Shown in pieces: positions 52,001 to 60,425 of a stretch of 64,000 bases of DNA. Source of the DNA: Bacillota bacterium (GTDB taxonomy: Bacteria; Bacillota; Clostridia; Oscillospirales; Ruminococcaceae); the NCBI GenBank assembly GCA_023412215.1, contig JAEYNX010000004.1, forward strand, positions 31,559 through 95,558, read 5' to 3'. The notes beneath the pieces were generated by a model that worked only from the letters and a program-made list of their open reading frames with translations, was not told the DNA's origin and did not search any database. A program made the translations under genes and the position numbers. Position 1 is the stretch's first letter; every line of letters begins with the position of its first letter.

Positions 52001-54162
52001 GGAATATTCACTGCTGCGCCCGTGATATTCTGCGGGTAGTTGGCCCATACATCGTCGGCGGTTTGAACCTTGGAGGTATCTACCCGGTTGGTGGTGATAT
52101 TGAGGTCGTATTGGTAGCCGTTCTTTACCCTTTCGGCCTGCAGCATGGTATCGCGCGGGAAGATGAGCGCCTGCCCGAAGGCCGCGTAATACTGGCCCTC
52201 CATACCGGTGGAGTTGAAATAGGCCGAGGAATAAAACGGGTCCCAGGTGGTATGATCTTCAAACGCGCGCTTATCCTCGTTGATATACACGGTGCCCAGC
52301 CCCGTCAGGTCGGTCGTAACCGTGACGGGATTGTCGCCCAGGCTGTGCGTTTCAAACGCGAGGTTGGGCGCGGGGGTGCCGTTGTAGAAGGTAGATTTTA
52401 AGTTGAAATCCACCTTCTCCCGCGCGGTGTAAAACGGCTTTTGTGTGGTAACGTTCACCACATACAGCGGTTTTTCATACTCATATACACGAAAGCCGCT
52501 CTCACAGTACACCTTGCCCGCATCATCGGTGACGCGCAGCGTATACCAGTCGCTCGCGATGTTCTCGATGGGCAGCTTGCCGGTAAAGGTACCGTCCGGC
52601 TGCAGGGTGACGGGCACCGAAAGGACGGCGGCCTCGGGGTCGGCCGGGCTTGCCCAGGCGCTCCCCGTCAGCTCCGCCTTAAGCGCGGCGGGAAGCTTCA
52701 CGCCCTCCTTGCGCGGCGCAAGGCGTCCCCAGAAATTGACGTTGTCGGTAGGCAGGTACAGCTCGCGGTCTTTATAGAGGAAGCTGTAGTAAAGCTCGCT
52801 CATCTGCGGCTCGGTGTACTCCGCAAGCGGAATCTTATCCACGAACTCGTTTTCCGCGTCCACCTTCGTGATGAGGTAGGCGTCGTCCTGAACCGACTTG
52901 GTGGAAAGCACCGCGATGCCGTTCTTATCGGTGGTGGCGGAAAGCGTCGGGGCCTTTTCGCCCGGCCTAAGCACGCCCACGCCCGCGGCGTTGATTGGCT
53001 GGCCGGTTGCGGCGCTGTTAAGCCACACCAGCGTCTCGCCGTTTAACGACTGAGTGTAAACCGACACGTCGCTCACCTGTATGAGCTTCTGCAAGGTGGC
53101 GTTCTTGCCTTGGCCGTCGGGGGCCGAAAGGGTTAACAGGTACCAGCCCTTGGGCAGGGGTTTATCAAACACCACATACCCTGCGTTCCCGTAGCCGCCC
53201 TTCATCACCAGCTTGGAGCTAAAGGTTACCAGATGCTCCAAGGAGTCGGTGGGGTAGGCAAATTGGTCGGCGTGGCCGCCACCTTTGATAAACGCATCGT
53301 GGGCGGCAAGCGCCTCCGCGTACTGGTCGCTGCCCGAAAACTTATATACACCCGTGGTGATGGTTTGGCTGTTCCCGCCCTGCGGCACGCCCAGCTCAAC
53401 AAGCGGGATATCGGTGCTTAAAAAAGTCTCGCTGAACTCGCCGAAGAGGTAGTTCGGGCGTTCACCCTTGCCGTAGTAAATGTCCTCGCCCGCCATGGTG
53501 GTAAACGAAAAGCGGTAATCCTCCGCCAGGATATCGCCGAACGGGCTCTCCAGCCCCTTTTTAACGGTGACGGTATACTTGGTGTTGGAGAGAAAGTACT
53601 CATCGGGGTAAAAAACCGAGGTATACCCCCTGCTTTCAAAATGCCCCTGCACCGGCGGGTCAATCTCCAGATATCCCGTCATATCTACCCCGTAATGGGT
53701 CGTTTCGATCTCGATTCCGGAATAGGTGTTCACTTCATCCGAGTCGGTGGCGGGAGTGGTGGAGACGATGCCGAAGGGGCGGCGGGTTTGAAACGCCCAC
53801 GTGCGGGTACGCCCCTCTTTGGTGCCGAGCGTAAAGGAATACACCGTGTTTTCAAGCAGCGGCTGCTCGGGCTTTAGGATAAACCCCCCGTCGGTTTTGG
53901 AGATCGTGTACTCAAACTCCGGCTCCACCGTCAGGTTTTGTTCCAGCTCCCGCTGCGAGAGCGCAACCGTTGCGGTGATGATAAAGCCGGAATCATAGGC
54001 CACCCCCGCCTCATCCGCCTTTTGCGGCGTAAAGCTGATATTGCTGAGCACACTGGGCTCCGGGTCCTCCAGGCTCGGCGCGCAGGATGCAAGCATCGGT
54101 ACAAGCATGACCGCCGCCATCAGCATACAAAGCGCCTTATGTATGGTACGTCTGTTTTTCAT
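49024..54162 (-). CDS. Bacterial alpha-2-macroglobulin-like lipoprotein, no thioester
   Basis: A 1712-residue lipoprotein (lipobox LASCAP near residue 27) with many beta-sandwich macroglobulin domains. Domain marks: Ig-like N-terminal repeats, MG domains with LTVEPEF and YLPTDNVNFWGRLAPR, then a Gly-rich bait-like loop (about residues 1018-1032), directly followed by the A2M domain DIRDAFKDAAFFQPVTT and ENLTSWRITTVSVA. A helical thioester-type domain follows (SYGGWGDNTSAAAAIMGLAAL near 1318). No CxEQ motif exists anywhere, so it cannot trap proteases covalently. The usual partner pbpC is missing; the partner here is a transglutaminase-like lipoprotein. Confidence 0.87.
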   Translation of the reverse strand: MKNRRTIHKALCMLMAAVMLVPMLASCAPSLEDPEPSVLSNISFTPQKADEAGVAYDSGFIITATVALSQRELEQNLTVEPEFEYTISKTDGGFILKPEQPLLENTVYSFTLGTKEGRTRTWAFQTRRPFGIVSTTPATDSDEVNTYSGIEIETTHYGVDMTGYLEIDPPVQGHFESRGYTSVFYPDEYFLSNTKYTVTVKKGLESPFGDILAEDYRFSFTTMAGEDIYYGKGERPNYLFGEFSETFLSTDIPLVELGVPQGGNSQTITTGVYKFSGSDQYAEALAAHDAFIKGGGHADQFAYPTDSLEHLVTFSSKLVMKGGYGNAGYVVFDKPLPKGWYLLTLSAPDGQGKNATLQKLIQVSDVSVYTQSLNGETLVWLNSAATGQPINAAGVGVLRPGEKAPTLSATTDKNGIAVLSTKSVQDDAYLITKVDAENEFVDKIPLAEYTEPQMSELYYSFLYKDRELYLPTDNVNFWGRLAPRKEGVKLPAALKAELTGSAWASPADPEAAVLSVPVTLQPDGTFTGKLPIENIASDWYTLRVTDDAGKVYCESGFRVYEYEKPLYVVNVTTQKPFYTAREKVDFNLKSTFYNGTPAPNLAFETHSLGDNPVTVTTDLTGLGTVYINEDKRAFEDHTTWDPFYSSAYFNSTGMEGQYYAAFGQALIFPRDTMLQAERVKNGYQYDLNITTNRVDTSKVQTADDVWANYPQNITGAAVNIPVTVSVYRMDYIKEYADSYYDPINKVTVPFYTYREQQTLENQYTVNTLNGKATLKNLPNPKSSEQYYRIELSCKDTAGMKIENSVYIGYYSDSRDSISDLKYYRYANIKENEADYTGGYRSGYWYNDGSTASYEIGESVDIQLLENSKPVSLQGSMLYTVLQDKILERGVVANQSTFSFAEAEKHLPNITIRGAYFDGRHVYTVDECRANFAPKAREVDITVTPDKPDYRPGDKVNLKITAAGRDGKPVQGDMVISVVDEAMFTLAPQYTDPAQTLYQSVYSYPVASFASYVQHSFYESGGGKGGGGGEGGGDIRDAFKDAAFFQPVTTDVNGAASVSFTLPENLTSWRITTVSVADTGKLIAGVNLTNINAKLPLFVSPVYNTTYVEGDDIAFTARAYGDKVVNITPVDFTATVTGGNKVKEELKTTNTADEYAMFNFGKLGAGDYKATFRVQVGEDTDAVEYPFTVKQSGLQMQVTHEVAPNAVSSLSPLKYPVWLGFYDSQYKDYMLTLNNLLSAAGERADQRVAYAVASKLMRQYAEEDEILPSEDPIDVTDYQNSLGGVRVYSYDSTDVQLTARVAAAAPELFNTQTMIKYFNDVLSYGGWGDNTSAAAAIMGLAALKQPVLTDAKALLKKADVLIDLDFLYLTAALAYLGDTDAAQKAYDTYVAPSIVKNEMWSYYDVTIRPRPVNDMFAGYQTDGTIQSQEAGGKGGSMAPDALTQTGANLKRTALAMLISMKLGQDDTESLLAYIRDNSAYDVATLLEQTAYVNSFVPKTTDTAVVAFNKGLFPTNLELKKYGIRFVPFSKSQLAKSNITVKNGSVGIMASYTGVPGNLSPKASPDISIEKTIRPQAGGSLKAGGLVQVVLKVHLNENAPVGIYNLKEWIPSSLRFDSVDYSSKPDGGIWLDAREGQQLTMCLYRSGIVQTQDGTTPKQRTDYTFTYLARCVTEGDCKIDSTYIVNPASGAVACTKAGEILSVKGFKQSVTKSE

Positions 54163-54315
54163 CGCGTTTTCCCCCTGTCTATATCTTTACATTGGGATGT
54201 ATATGTTTTATCCCCTTAAACAGATGCGGCAAAATCCACTATACATCCCTTTTTGCCGCAGGTACATCTGTATAGTGGTATTAATTTCTTTATTTACTGC
54301 GATATCTAGGTAAAA

Positions 54316-56223
54316 TCAGGGTTGAGTAACGGCGATGTACCCCCATTTGCCGTTCTTCTTGACCGCGATCATGCCGTCGGCAAGGATGCCGCCATCGTCA
54401 TACTCGGGCAGGCAGATATACTCGCCCACCAGATTGATATAGCCGTAGCTGCCCGTGGGGCTTTTTACCTTGGCAACCCCGCCGAAGAAGCGGTCGGCTT
54501 CGGTGAACTGCGGCTGGATGGCAATTTCGCCTTTGGCGTTTAAATATCCCCAGACACCGCCCTGCTTATAGGGCACCAGCCCCTGAGAAAAGCTCCATAC
54601 ATCCTCGAGGGTGGGCTCGATCACCGTGTCGCCGTTTAGATTAACGTAGCCATACAGGTCGCCCACCTTCACGGTGGCAAGGCCCTCGCTGAAGCCCCAC
54701 GCCTGATCGTACACCATCAGGGTAACCTTCCAGCCCATGCGGTTGATATAGCCGTATTTCCCGCCGCTCTTGACGCGCGCAACGCCGTTTTGGAAGCCGT
54801 AAGCCTCCTCAAAGAACGGCTCTATCACCGTTCTGCCCACACTGTCAACATACCCCCACTTGCCGTTTTGCATCACGGGGGCCACTCCCTCCGAAAAGGG
54901 GAGCACCTGTTCGTACACGGCGGGGACCACTACCTCCCCCGCGGTGTTGACAAAGCCGTAGGCGCCGCCTGTTTTTACCGCAGCAAGGCCTGAGCTGAAG
55001 CTTTCCGCCGCGTCATACTGCTGCACCATCTCGCCGTTTTTATCAACAAACCCCCATTTGCCCTTTAAGAGGCAGGCCGCAAAGCCCTCAAAAAAGCCCA
55101 GCGTGCCGTCGTACTGCGGGGTGATCAGCACAGCGCCCGTGCGGTCGATAAACCCCCACTTGCCCCTGAGCTTGACAGCAGCCAAGTCCTCGGTAAAATA
55201 CAGCGTTTCATCATACTGCGCAGGGATGACGAACTTGTTGCTTTTGTCGATAAACCCCCACTTGCCGTCCTGCTTAACCCGCGCAAGGCCGTTTACAAAG
55301 CCGTCGGCGAATTCATACATCGGCGAGATAAGCAGCTCCGCCTTCAGCGGCGTCACCCTGGGCACCTCGGCGGCGGGCCGGTTCGGCTGGGCGGGAGCCT
55401 GCTCTGCCGGCGGGGGCTTAAGGTTACCCTCCTGTGCCGGCTGCTGCACCTCGGGCGCCGCCTCGCCGCCAAAGGTAAGATCGGTAACCAGCTTTAAGAG
55501 GCGCTCGTCCTTGGTGCTGTCGTAGCCGAGCTGGGCCGCGGCAAGCGCCTTGCCGTCCTGCCCCGTGGTGCGGTAAGCAAGGCAGAGCTTATAATACACC
55601 TCGGGGTTTGCGCCTTTTCTGAGCATCAGCTTTTCAAGGGTCGCGATGGCCACCTCGTAGTTTTCGGCCTTTACAGCGCGGTCGGCGAAGGCCAGCATAT
55701 AACCGTCGGTCGATATGTACGCCCAGCCCGCCGCTGCCGCCGCGAAACAGAGCAGCACCGCGGCCACGGCGGCGACCACCCCGAGGGGCGCCCTGCTGCG
55801 CTCCTTGGTCTGAGAGGACTCTCCGTCGGCCTGCTCGTTCCCCTGCCGGGAACCGCCCCATTTTTTGCGCGCCTTCTCCTTACGCTCGGGAGTACCCTCC
55901 GGCGCGGGTTCATCGGCGGCGGGCGCCCCGACGGGGACGGGCTCGCGGTCTTCCTGATACGCCCGCTCCTCCTCGGCAAGCTGCTCGGCGGTTTTAACGG
56001 TATATCCCTGCCCGCCTTTCCCGGCAAAGGGTGCGTCCTGAGGCTCTATGAGCACCACGTCCTCTTCCGAGACGCGGATCACGTCACGTTTTAGTGCGGA
56101 CTCGGCTTCGTTTACAGGGCCTTGGGGCTCGGTCGGCTGCTCCTGCTCCCGGCTTTGCCCGCACTTCGGGCAAAACAGGTCTCCTTTGCGCAGCGTGGCA
56201 CCGCAGTGTTCACAACGTTTCAT
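54316..56223 (-). CDS. Zinc-ribbon/TPR/WG-repeat membrane protein
   Basis: A 635-residue protein. N-terminus: zinc ribbon CEHCGATLRKGDLFCPKCG (two CxxC). An acidic, low-complexity linker leads to a membrane helix at about residues 148-170. A short TPR-like segment follows (YEVAIATLEKLMLRKGANPEVYYKLCLAYRTT), then Pro-rich linker and ten WG repeats of about 34 residues each (GKWGFIDKSNKF... to GKWGYIAVTQP) in the outer part. WG repeats form beta-propeller-like surfaces and are found in clostridial surface proteins. GGAAGGAGA sets the ATG. It is the first gene upstream of the alpha-2-macroglobulin gene, 153 bases apart. Confidence 0.88.
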   Translation of the reverse strand: MKRCEHCGATLRKGDLFCPKCGQSREQEQPTEPQGPVNEAESALKRDVIRVSEEDVVLIEPQDAPFAGKGGQGYTVKTAEQLAEEERAYQEDREPVPVGAPAADEPAPEGTPERKEKARKKWGGSRQGNEQADGESSQTKERSRAPLGVVAAVAAVLLCFAAAAAGWAYISTDGYMLAFADRAVKAENYEVAIATLEKLMLRKGANPEVYYKLCLAYRTTGQDGKALAAAQLGYDSTKDERLLKLVTDLTFGGEAAPEVQQPAQEGNLKPPPAEQAPAQPNRPAAEVPRVTPLKAELLISPMYEFADGFVNGLARVKQDGKWGFIDKSNKFVIPAQYDETLYFTEDLAAVKLRGKWGFIDRTGAVLITPQYDGTLGFFEGFAACLLKGKWGFVDKNGEMVQQYDAAESFSSGLAAVKTGGAYGFVNTAGEVVVPAVYEQVLPFSEGVAPVMQNGKWGYVDSVGRTVIEPFFEEAYGFQNGVARVKSGGKYGYINRMGWKVTLMVYDQAWGFSEGLATVKVGDLYGYVNLNGDTVIEPTLEDVWSFSQGLVPYKQGGVWGYLNAKGEIAIQPQFTEADRFFGGVAKVKSPTGSYGYINLVGEYICLPEYDDGGILADGMIAVKKNGKWGYIAVTQP

Positions 56224-56279
56224 GACGTTCTCCTTCCCTTTTACCGCTCAGGCGGCATACATGCACTGATTTTAAAATG

Positions 56280-56987
56280 CTATCGCGCGGCGGTATCCAG
56301 CGCCAGCGTAATCATGTCGTTCAGCTTCTTCTCACGGGTTTCGGCGTCGGTCTGCTCGCCGGTAACCAGATGGTCGCTCACGGTGAGGATGGCGAGCGCC
56401 TGTACGCCGTATTTGGCGGCAAGGGTGTATAGCGCGGCGGTCTCCATCTCTACCCCCAGCACGCCGTAGCGCCGCCACTTTTCCGTGAGGGTGTCGTCCT
56501 CCTCGTGGTAGAAGCGGTCGTCGGTGAGGATATTGCCGACATGCGGCCTAAGCGCTCGCTGCTGCGCGAGGGTATAGGCGCGGTGCAGCAGGCTAAAATC
56601 GGCGATAGGCGCGTAATGCGCGCCGCCGAAGATGCAGTCGTTGACCGCCGAGGTGGTGCAGGCCGCCTGCGCAAGAATGAGGTCGAGCACCTTTACCTCC
56701 TCGCGAAAGCTGCCGCAGGTGCCGATGCGGTAAAGCTCGGTGCAGCCGTACTCGGATATCAGCTCGTTGACATAGATAGAGATGGACGGCACCCCCATGC
56801 CGGTGCCCTGCACCGAGACGCGCTTGCCACGATAGGTGCCGGTGTAGCCCAGCATACCGCGCACCTCGTTATAACAATAGGCGTCCTCCAAAAAATTCTC
56901 GGCGATATACCGCGCGCGGTACGGGTCGCCCGGGAGCAATATCTTTTCGGCGATGTCGCCCTTTTTTGCACCGATGTGTGTACTCAT
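56280..56987 (-). CDS. deoD: Purine nucleoside phosphorylase, DeoD type
   Basis: Phosphorolyses purine nucleosides to base and ribose-1-phosphate, in salvage. 235 residues, typical for the hexameric DeoD. Recognisable segments are MSTHIGAKKGDIAEKILLPGDP, YTGTYRGKRVSVQGTGMG and TELYRIGTCGSF. The substrate-binding VEMETAALYTLA lies near residue 175 and the catalytic Asp in TVSDHLVTGE near residue 203. AGAGGGATA precedes the ATG. An extended -10 promoter lies upstream. Confidence 0.95.
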   Translation of the reverse strand: MSTHIGAKKGDIAEKILLPGDPYRARYIAENFLEDAYCYNEVRGMLGYTGTYRGKRVSVQGTGMGVPSISIYVNELISEYGCTELYRIGTCGSFREEVKVLDLILAQAACTTSAVNDCIFGGAHYAPIADFSLLHRAYTLAQQRALRPHVGNILTDDRFYHEEDDTLTEKWRRYGVLGVEMETAALYTLAAKYGVQALAILTVSDHLVTGEQTDAETREKKLNDMITLALDTAAR

Positions 56988-57041
56988 GATGGTATCCCTC
57001 TTTTTCCTGCTTTTTATCTCTTTTTAGAGTATACTATTTAA

Positions 57042-57071
57042 ATTATAGCATACAGGAGAGGAAAAAAACAA
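57042..57071 (-). promoter_or_regulatory. Promoter of deoD
   Basis: Minus strand TTGTTT (57071-57066), 18-base spacer, TATAAT (57047-57042) preceded by TGC. Confidence 0.6.
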
Positions 57072-57124
57072 CGCAGTTGTGTAATACTTCCTTACTAAAT
57101 TAATCCAATTTCGCGGTAAATCAC

Positions 57125-57162
57125 AAAAAACCGGCGGCTTTGATCGCTCAATGCCGCCGGTT
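57125..57162 (-). terminator. Terminator of the AbrB-ABC operon
   Basis: Minus strand: 10-bp perfect stem (57162-57153 with 57138-57129), loop of 14 bases, and T run complementary to 57125-57130. Confidence 0.9.
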
Positions 57163-57183
57163 GACTGCCTGCGAACGCAGATG

Positions 57184-57909
57184 TCAGCTTTTCATCTTTT
57201 TTTTGAAAACCATGATTGCCAAAGCAAAGATCACGATCGTATACCCAATGGTCCACAGCAGGTGAGGCAGGATAGAGGCGTAGTCCCCCGTCAGGGCGGC
57301 CCGCGTCGCGTCGAGCGCGTGGGCAAAGGGAAGCGCATAGCATATGACCTTGAATGCCCCGCCGATCGCGTTCAGGTCAAACCACATGCCGCTTGAAAGC
57401 GCCGCCACCTGAATGAGGATGGAGGAGATACCGCCCACCTGCTTATCGGAAAAGAGGCTCCCGAGCAGCAGGCCAAAGGCGATAAACAGCGCCGCGATCG
57501 GGATGAGCACCACCAGGGCGAGCAGCAGGTTTGCCGTTAAGCGCAGCCCAAAGAAAAGCGAAACGGCAAAGCACAGGCAGCTTTGAATAAGCGCAATGGG
57601 CAGCAGCGGCAGCGAGTAGCCGATGATATAATCGGGCGCCGTAAGCGGGGAGGCAAACAGACGCGTTAAGAAGGAGCTGCAGCGGTCTTGGGCGATGAGC
57701 ATGCCCGTAAAGAGCGAGATGAATGAGAAGCTGAAAACCGCGATGCCCGGGGCAAAATTCTCGATTTTAAACAGTTCCACCATTATACTCTGCTGCAGTG
57801 CGGAGATCAGCAGCAGCAATACCAGCGGAAGCCCGATGCCGAACAGGATGCTGAAGGGGTCTCGGAGCAGTTCCTTGTTGTTGCGCGACGCAAAAACCAT
57901 GCATTTCAT
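57184..57909 (-). CDS. ABC-2 type transporter permease
   Basis: A 241-residue membrane protein with six hydrophobic segments. The N-terminal MKCMVFASRNNKELLRDPFSILFGIGLPLVLLLLI is the usual ABC-2 entry (R..K...RDP). It forms an exporter with the ATPase encoded immediately upstream; the starts and stops overlap by four bases. Targets of such three-gene sets with an AbrB-like regulator include drugs and antimicrobial peptides. Substrate not shown. Confidence 0.9.
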   Translation of the reverse strand: MKCMVFASRNNKELLRDPFSILFGIGLPLVLLLLISALQQSIMVELFKIENFAPGIAVFSFSFISLFTGMLIAQDRCSSFLTRLFASPLTAPDYIIGYSLPLLPIALIQSCLCFAVSLFFGLRLTANLLLALVVLIPIAALFIAFGLLLGSLFSDKQVGGISSILIQVAALSSGMWFDLNAIGGAFKVICYALPFAHALDATRAALTGDYASILPHLLWTIGYTIVIFALAIMVFKKKMKS

Positions 57910-58637
57910 TCCGACACCTCCCCGTCCGTCAACATCAGAAAGGCGTCCTCCAGCGTCTGCTTGCCGGTCGCCTCTTTAATCTGCTCCACCGTGCCAAGCG
58001 CGTGCAGCCTGCCGTCGTGCATAATGCCGATTCTGTCCGACAGCGCCTCGGCCTCCTCGAGGTAATGAGTGGTGAGCACAATCGTTATTCGGCCCTTTAA
58101 GGCGCTGATGGCCTTCCACAGCTCGCGCCGCGCGCGCACGTCCAGCCCCAGCGTCGGCTCGTCCAGAAAGAGGATTTCCGGGCCGGAGATAAGCGCCATG
58201 GCGATGCTCAGGCGGCGCTGCAGCCCGCCGGACAGGGTTTTGGCCTTATCCTTTGCGCGCTCCTCCAGCCCCAAGGCGGTGAGCATCTCCTCGGCCTTGG
58301 CGCTGGCCTGCTGCCGGTCGCTGCCGTAGATGCGCGCGATCAGCTCAAGGTTTTCTCTCACCGAGAGGTTGGGGGCCACCGCCGTCTCCTGCGGAGAGAC
58401 ATTCAGCTTTTGCTTGACGGCGGCGGGCTTGTTTACAATGCTGTCGCCCAGCAGTATCGCGTCGCCGCTGGTGGGAGTGAGCAGGCAGCAGAGCATCCGG
58501 ATGGTGGTCGTTTTGCCCGCGCCGTTTTGCCCAAGCAGGGCGAAAAACTCGCCCTTTTCTATCGAGAGATTCAAACCGTCTACGGCGGTACGCTTTTTAA
58601 ACACCTTTGTCAGGCCATTTATTTGTATGGCTGTCAT
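57906..58637 (-). CDS. ABC transporter ATP-binding protein
   Basis: A 243-residue ABC ATPase. Walker A GQNGAGKTTT near residue 37, Q-loop SPQET, signature LSGGLQRRLS near residue 140, Walker B ILFLDEP near 160, and H-loop TTHYLEE. The sequence is close to the drug-export (DrrA/CcmA) group. It overlaps the permease gene and the AbrB-like gene by four bases each (ATGA), which indicates tight coupling in one operon. Confidence 0.93.
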   Translation of the reverse strand: MTAIQINGLTKVFKKRTAVDGLNLSIEKGEFFALLGQNGAGKTTTIRMLCCLLTPTSGDAILLGDSIVNKPAAVKQKLNVSPQETAVAPNLSVRENLELIARIYGSDRQQASAKAEEMLTALGLEERAKDKAKTLSGGLQRRLSIAMALISGPEILFLDEPTLGLDVRARRELWKAISALKGRITIVLTTHYLEEAEALSDRIGIMHDGRLHALGTVEQIKEATGKQTLEDAFLMLTDGEVSE

Positions 58638-58876
58638 TTTTCCGCCTCCGGCTTCTCCTGCACATTCAAGACGTCGTGCGCAAACTGAACAAACAGGTCG
58701 TTCTTCACAATCGCAATACCCTGATTGATATCGCCCAGCAAAAGCAGGGTATCGCCCGGCTTGATGTCAAAGACCTCCCGCGCCTCTTTGGGGATAACGA
58801 TCTGCCCCTTTTCGCCTACCTTTACCGTACCGAAGATATACTTCCCGTCGGGGGTTTTATTCCTGTTATCCGGCAT
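58634..58876 (-). CDS. AbrB/SpoVT family DNA-binding protein
   Basis: An 80-residue swapped-hairpin AbrB-type protein. The fold core is GTVKVGEKGQIVIPKEAREVFDIKPGDTLLLLGD near residues 14-47, with KGQIVIPKEAR as the typical motif. It leads the three-gene operon with the ABC exporter, so it is probably an autoregulator of the operon. AAGGAG is found before the ATG. Confidence 0.93.
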   Translation of the reverse strand: MPDNRNKTPDGKYIFGTVKVGEKGQIVIPKEAREVFDIKPGDTLLLLGDINQGIAIVKNDLFVQFAHDVLNVQEKPEAEK

Positions 58877-58928
58877 ATGGCCACTCCTTCATCATTTACG
58901 AGTAATATAATTCATACTTTTTTTACTT

Positions 58929-58957
58929 ATCATACTATACTTACTTCTTAAGTGCAA
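58929..58957 (-). promoter_or_regulatory. Promoter of the AbrB-ABC operon
   Basis: Minus strand TTGCAC (58957-58952), 17 bases, TATGAT (58934-58929). The A+T-rich area around it (58900-58960) is a likely AbrB-like binding site, by inference. Confidence 0.65.
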
Positions 58958-59026
58958 TAAGAATCTGTTACCTTGGGTAGAATATCCATAAAATTGGGAG
59001 CTATGCTGTATCCTGCCCGTCGGGGA

Positions 59027-59055
59027 TTGACTTCATACGGGCGTTCTGCTATAAT
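59027..59055 (+). promoter_or_regulatory. Promoter of tRNA-Ser
   Basis: TTGACT (59027-59032), 17 bases, TATAAT (59050-59055) preceded by TGC. Confidence 0.88.
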
Positions 59056-59105
59056 GTTTAAGCGTTAATAACGCCGCGTTCTTAGAACGCCTGTTTTGAA
59101 CATGA

Positions 59106-59193
59106 GGAGAGTTGTCCGAGTGGTCGAAGGTGCAGCACTCGAAATGCTGTGTGGGGAAACTCACCTAGGGTTCGAATCCCTAACTCTCCGCCA
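59106..59193 (+). tRNA. tRNA-Ser, anticodon CGA
   Basis: Acceptor stem GGAGAGT pairs with ACTCTCC (59083-style partner at 59183-59189), followed by discriminator G and an encoded CCA at 59191-59193. The anticodon stem CAGCA/TGCTG holds the loop CTCGAAA, anticodon CGA, reading UCG. A long variable arm (TGTGGGGAAACTCACC region) and the T-loop GGTTCGAATCC are as expected of a class II serine tRNA. Confidence 0.96.
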
Positions 59194-59249
59194 AAATCAA
59201 CAAGAGAAGTCTACTTCTTAACAGAAGCAGACTTCTCTTGTTGATTTTT
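59193..59249 (+). terminator. Terminator of tRNA-Ser
   Basis: A stem of about 20 bp (59193-59212 with 59229-59248) closes a loop that contains a second small stem (CTTC/GAAG), and ends in T's. It starts at the CCA end of the tRNA. Confidence 0.9.
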
Positions 59250-59274
59250 AACTGATTGAGATTAAATAGAAAAA

Positions 59275-59303
59275 TTGACAGTATGACCTTTAAATATTAA
59301 AAT
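59275..59303 (+). promoter_or_regulatory. Promoter of the nuclease-like gene
   Basis: TTGACA (59275-59280), 17 bases, TAAAAT (59298-59303). Confidence 0.75.
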
Positions 59304-59330
59304 TGTCTTAATATGAAATGAGGTGTTTAC

Positions 59331-60425
59331 GTGATCATCTTTGAGACTGAATATATTGAAATATTTAACTATATTGTTCATCAGTTTTTAGAACTGGAAG
59401 TTTTTCATGGGGTCACAAATGTTGAAATGATAGATGATATGGACATCGGTGATCACATTGAATCCTTATTGCCTAAATATCTGTTTAGAGAACAGTATTT
59501 TAAGTGTTTAAAGATATTTAAAGAATTATTCTATTGGACAGAAGATGAATTTTATCATCAAATGAGCGGTTTCCATGAATTGGTTTTATATCAATTTATA
59601 GACTATATGGCAGACTTAAGGGAAGAGGATATGGAGGAATTTGACTCATTCTATTTCGATGAAAAATGCCATTCCTTAATCAAGGAAGCAGCTGAGCTAG
59701 ATTACCAAGAGGATGATTTAATTTTACTAGACGAGCATAAAAAATACTATTATGATGTATCTAATTATCCAGACATATTTTTTACGGATTTAGATTTCCT
59801 GGAAATCCCATCCCTATACAATAGAAGAGTACTGGGAGACACGTTATTAGAAGATCTGATGGGTATTAATATTGACTTTTACTTTGAAATACTACCTATG
59901 GATATTCAACATCAATATGGCACAAAGCATTTGACATTAACAGGTGAAGTAACTAACCTACTGCAATATATTGAAGATAGAATTCATTCTGGTAATCTAT
60001 ATAAGCTATTTTGGGAGAATGAGAAACCAGTTAGAGAAGATCGAATACAATTAATTATGGAAAATGTTATGGACGCCTATTTTTATAATCAAGATGTTGA
60101 AATAACAAGAGAAGCTCGACTAGGCAACGGCCAAGTGGACTTTAAGTTGTACAGGAACAAGCATGAAGATGAGAAAATACTAATCGAAATAAAGAAGGCA
60201 AACAGCCCATCGTACTTAAAAAAGGGCTATGAAAAACAGTTAACTGAATATATGCTGTCATGCAAATATAAAAACTCTTTTTATCTAGTTGCTTGTTTTA
60301 CTGACGAAGAATATGAGAGAGTGCTACGGTTTATCAGAGAGCATATTTATACAGATACTATCCAATTGTATATCAATATTTCTATCTTGGATTTACGCAT
60401 ACGTAAATCAGCCTCGGTTACTTGA
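59331..60425 (+). CDS. Unknown protein with C-terminal PD-(D/E)XK nuclease-like domain
   Basis: A 364-residue soluble, acidic protein. The N-terminal 240 residues are helical, rich in Glu, Asp, Tyr and Phe, and match nothing I know. The C-terminal part has EARLGNGQVDFKLYRN near residue 262 and ILIEIKKANSPSYLKKGYEKQLTEYM near residue 283. G-x-V-D-F, then E-I-K at a distance of about 16 residues, then a helix with Q and Y, is the layout of PD-(D/E)XK nucleases (restriction enzymes, CRISPR-associated and DUF-type defence nucleases). Codon use is very A+T-rich compared with neighbours. It sits directly behind tRNA-Ser with its own strong promoter. The GTG start has GAGGTG upstream. Biochemical role unknown. 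Confidence 0.65.
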   Translation: MIIFETEYIEIFNYIVHQFLELEVFHGVTNVEMIDDMDIGDHIESLLPKYLFREQYFKCLKIFKELFYWTEDEFYHQMSGFHELVLYQFIDYMADLREEDMEEFDSFYFDEKCHSLIKEAAELDYQEDDLILLDEHKKYYYDVSNYPDIFFTDLDFLEIPSLYNRRVLGDTLLEDLMGINIDFYFEILPMDIQHQYGTKHLTLTGEVTNLLQYIEDRIHSGNLYKLFWENEKPVREDRIQLIMENVMDAYFYNQDVEITREARLGNGQVDFKLYRNKHEDEKILIEIKKANSPSYLKKGYEKQLTEYMLSCKYKNSFYLVACFTDEEYERVLRFIREHIYTDTIQLYINISILDLRIRKSASVT

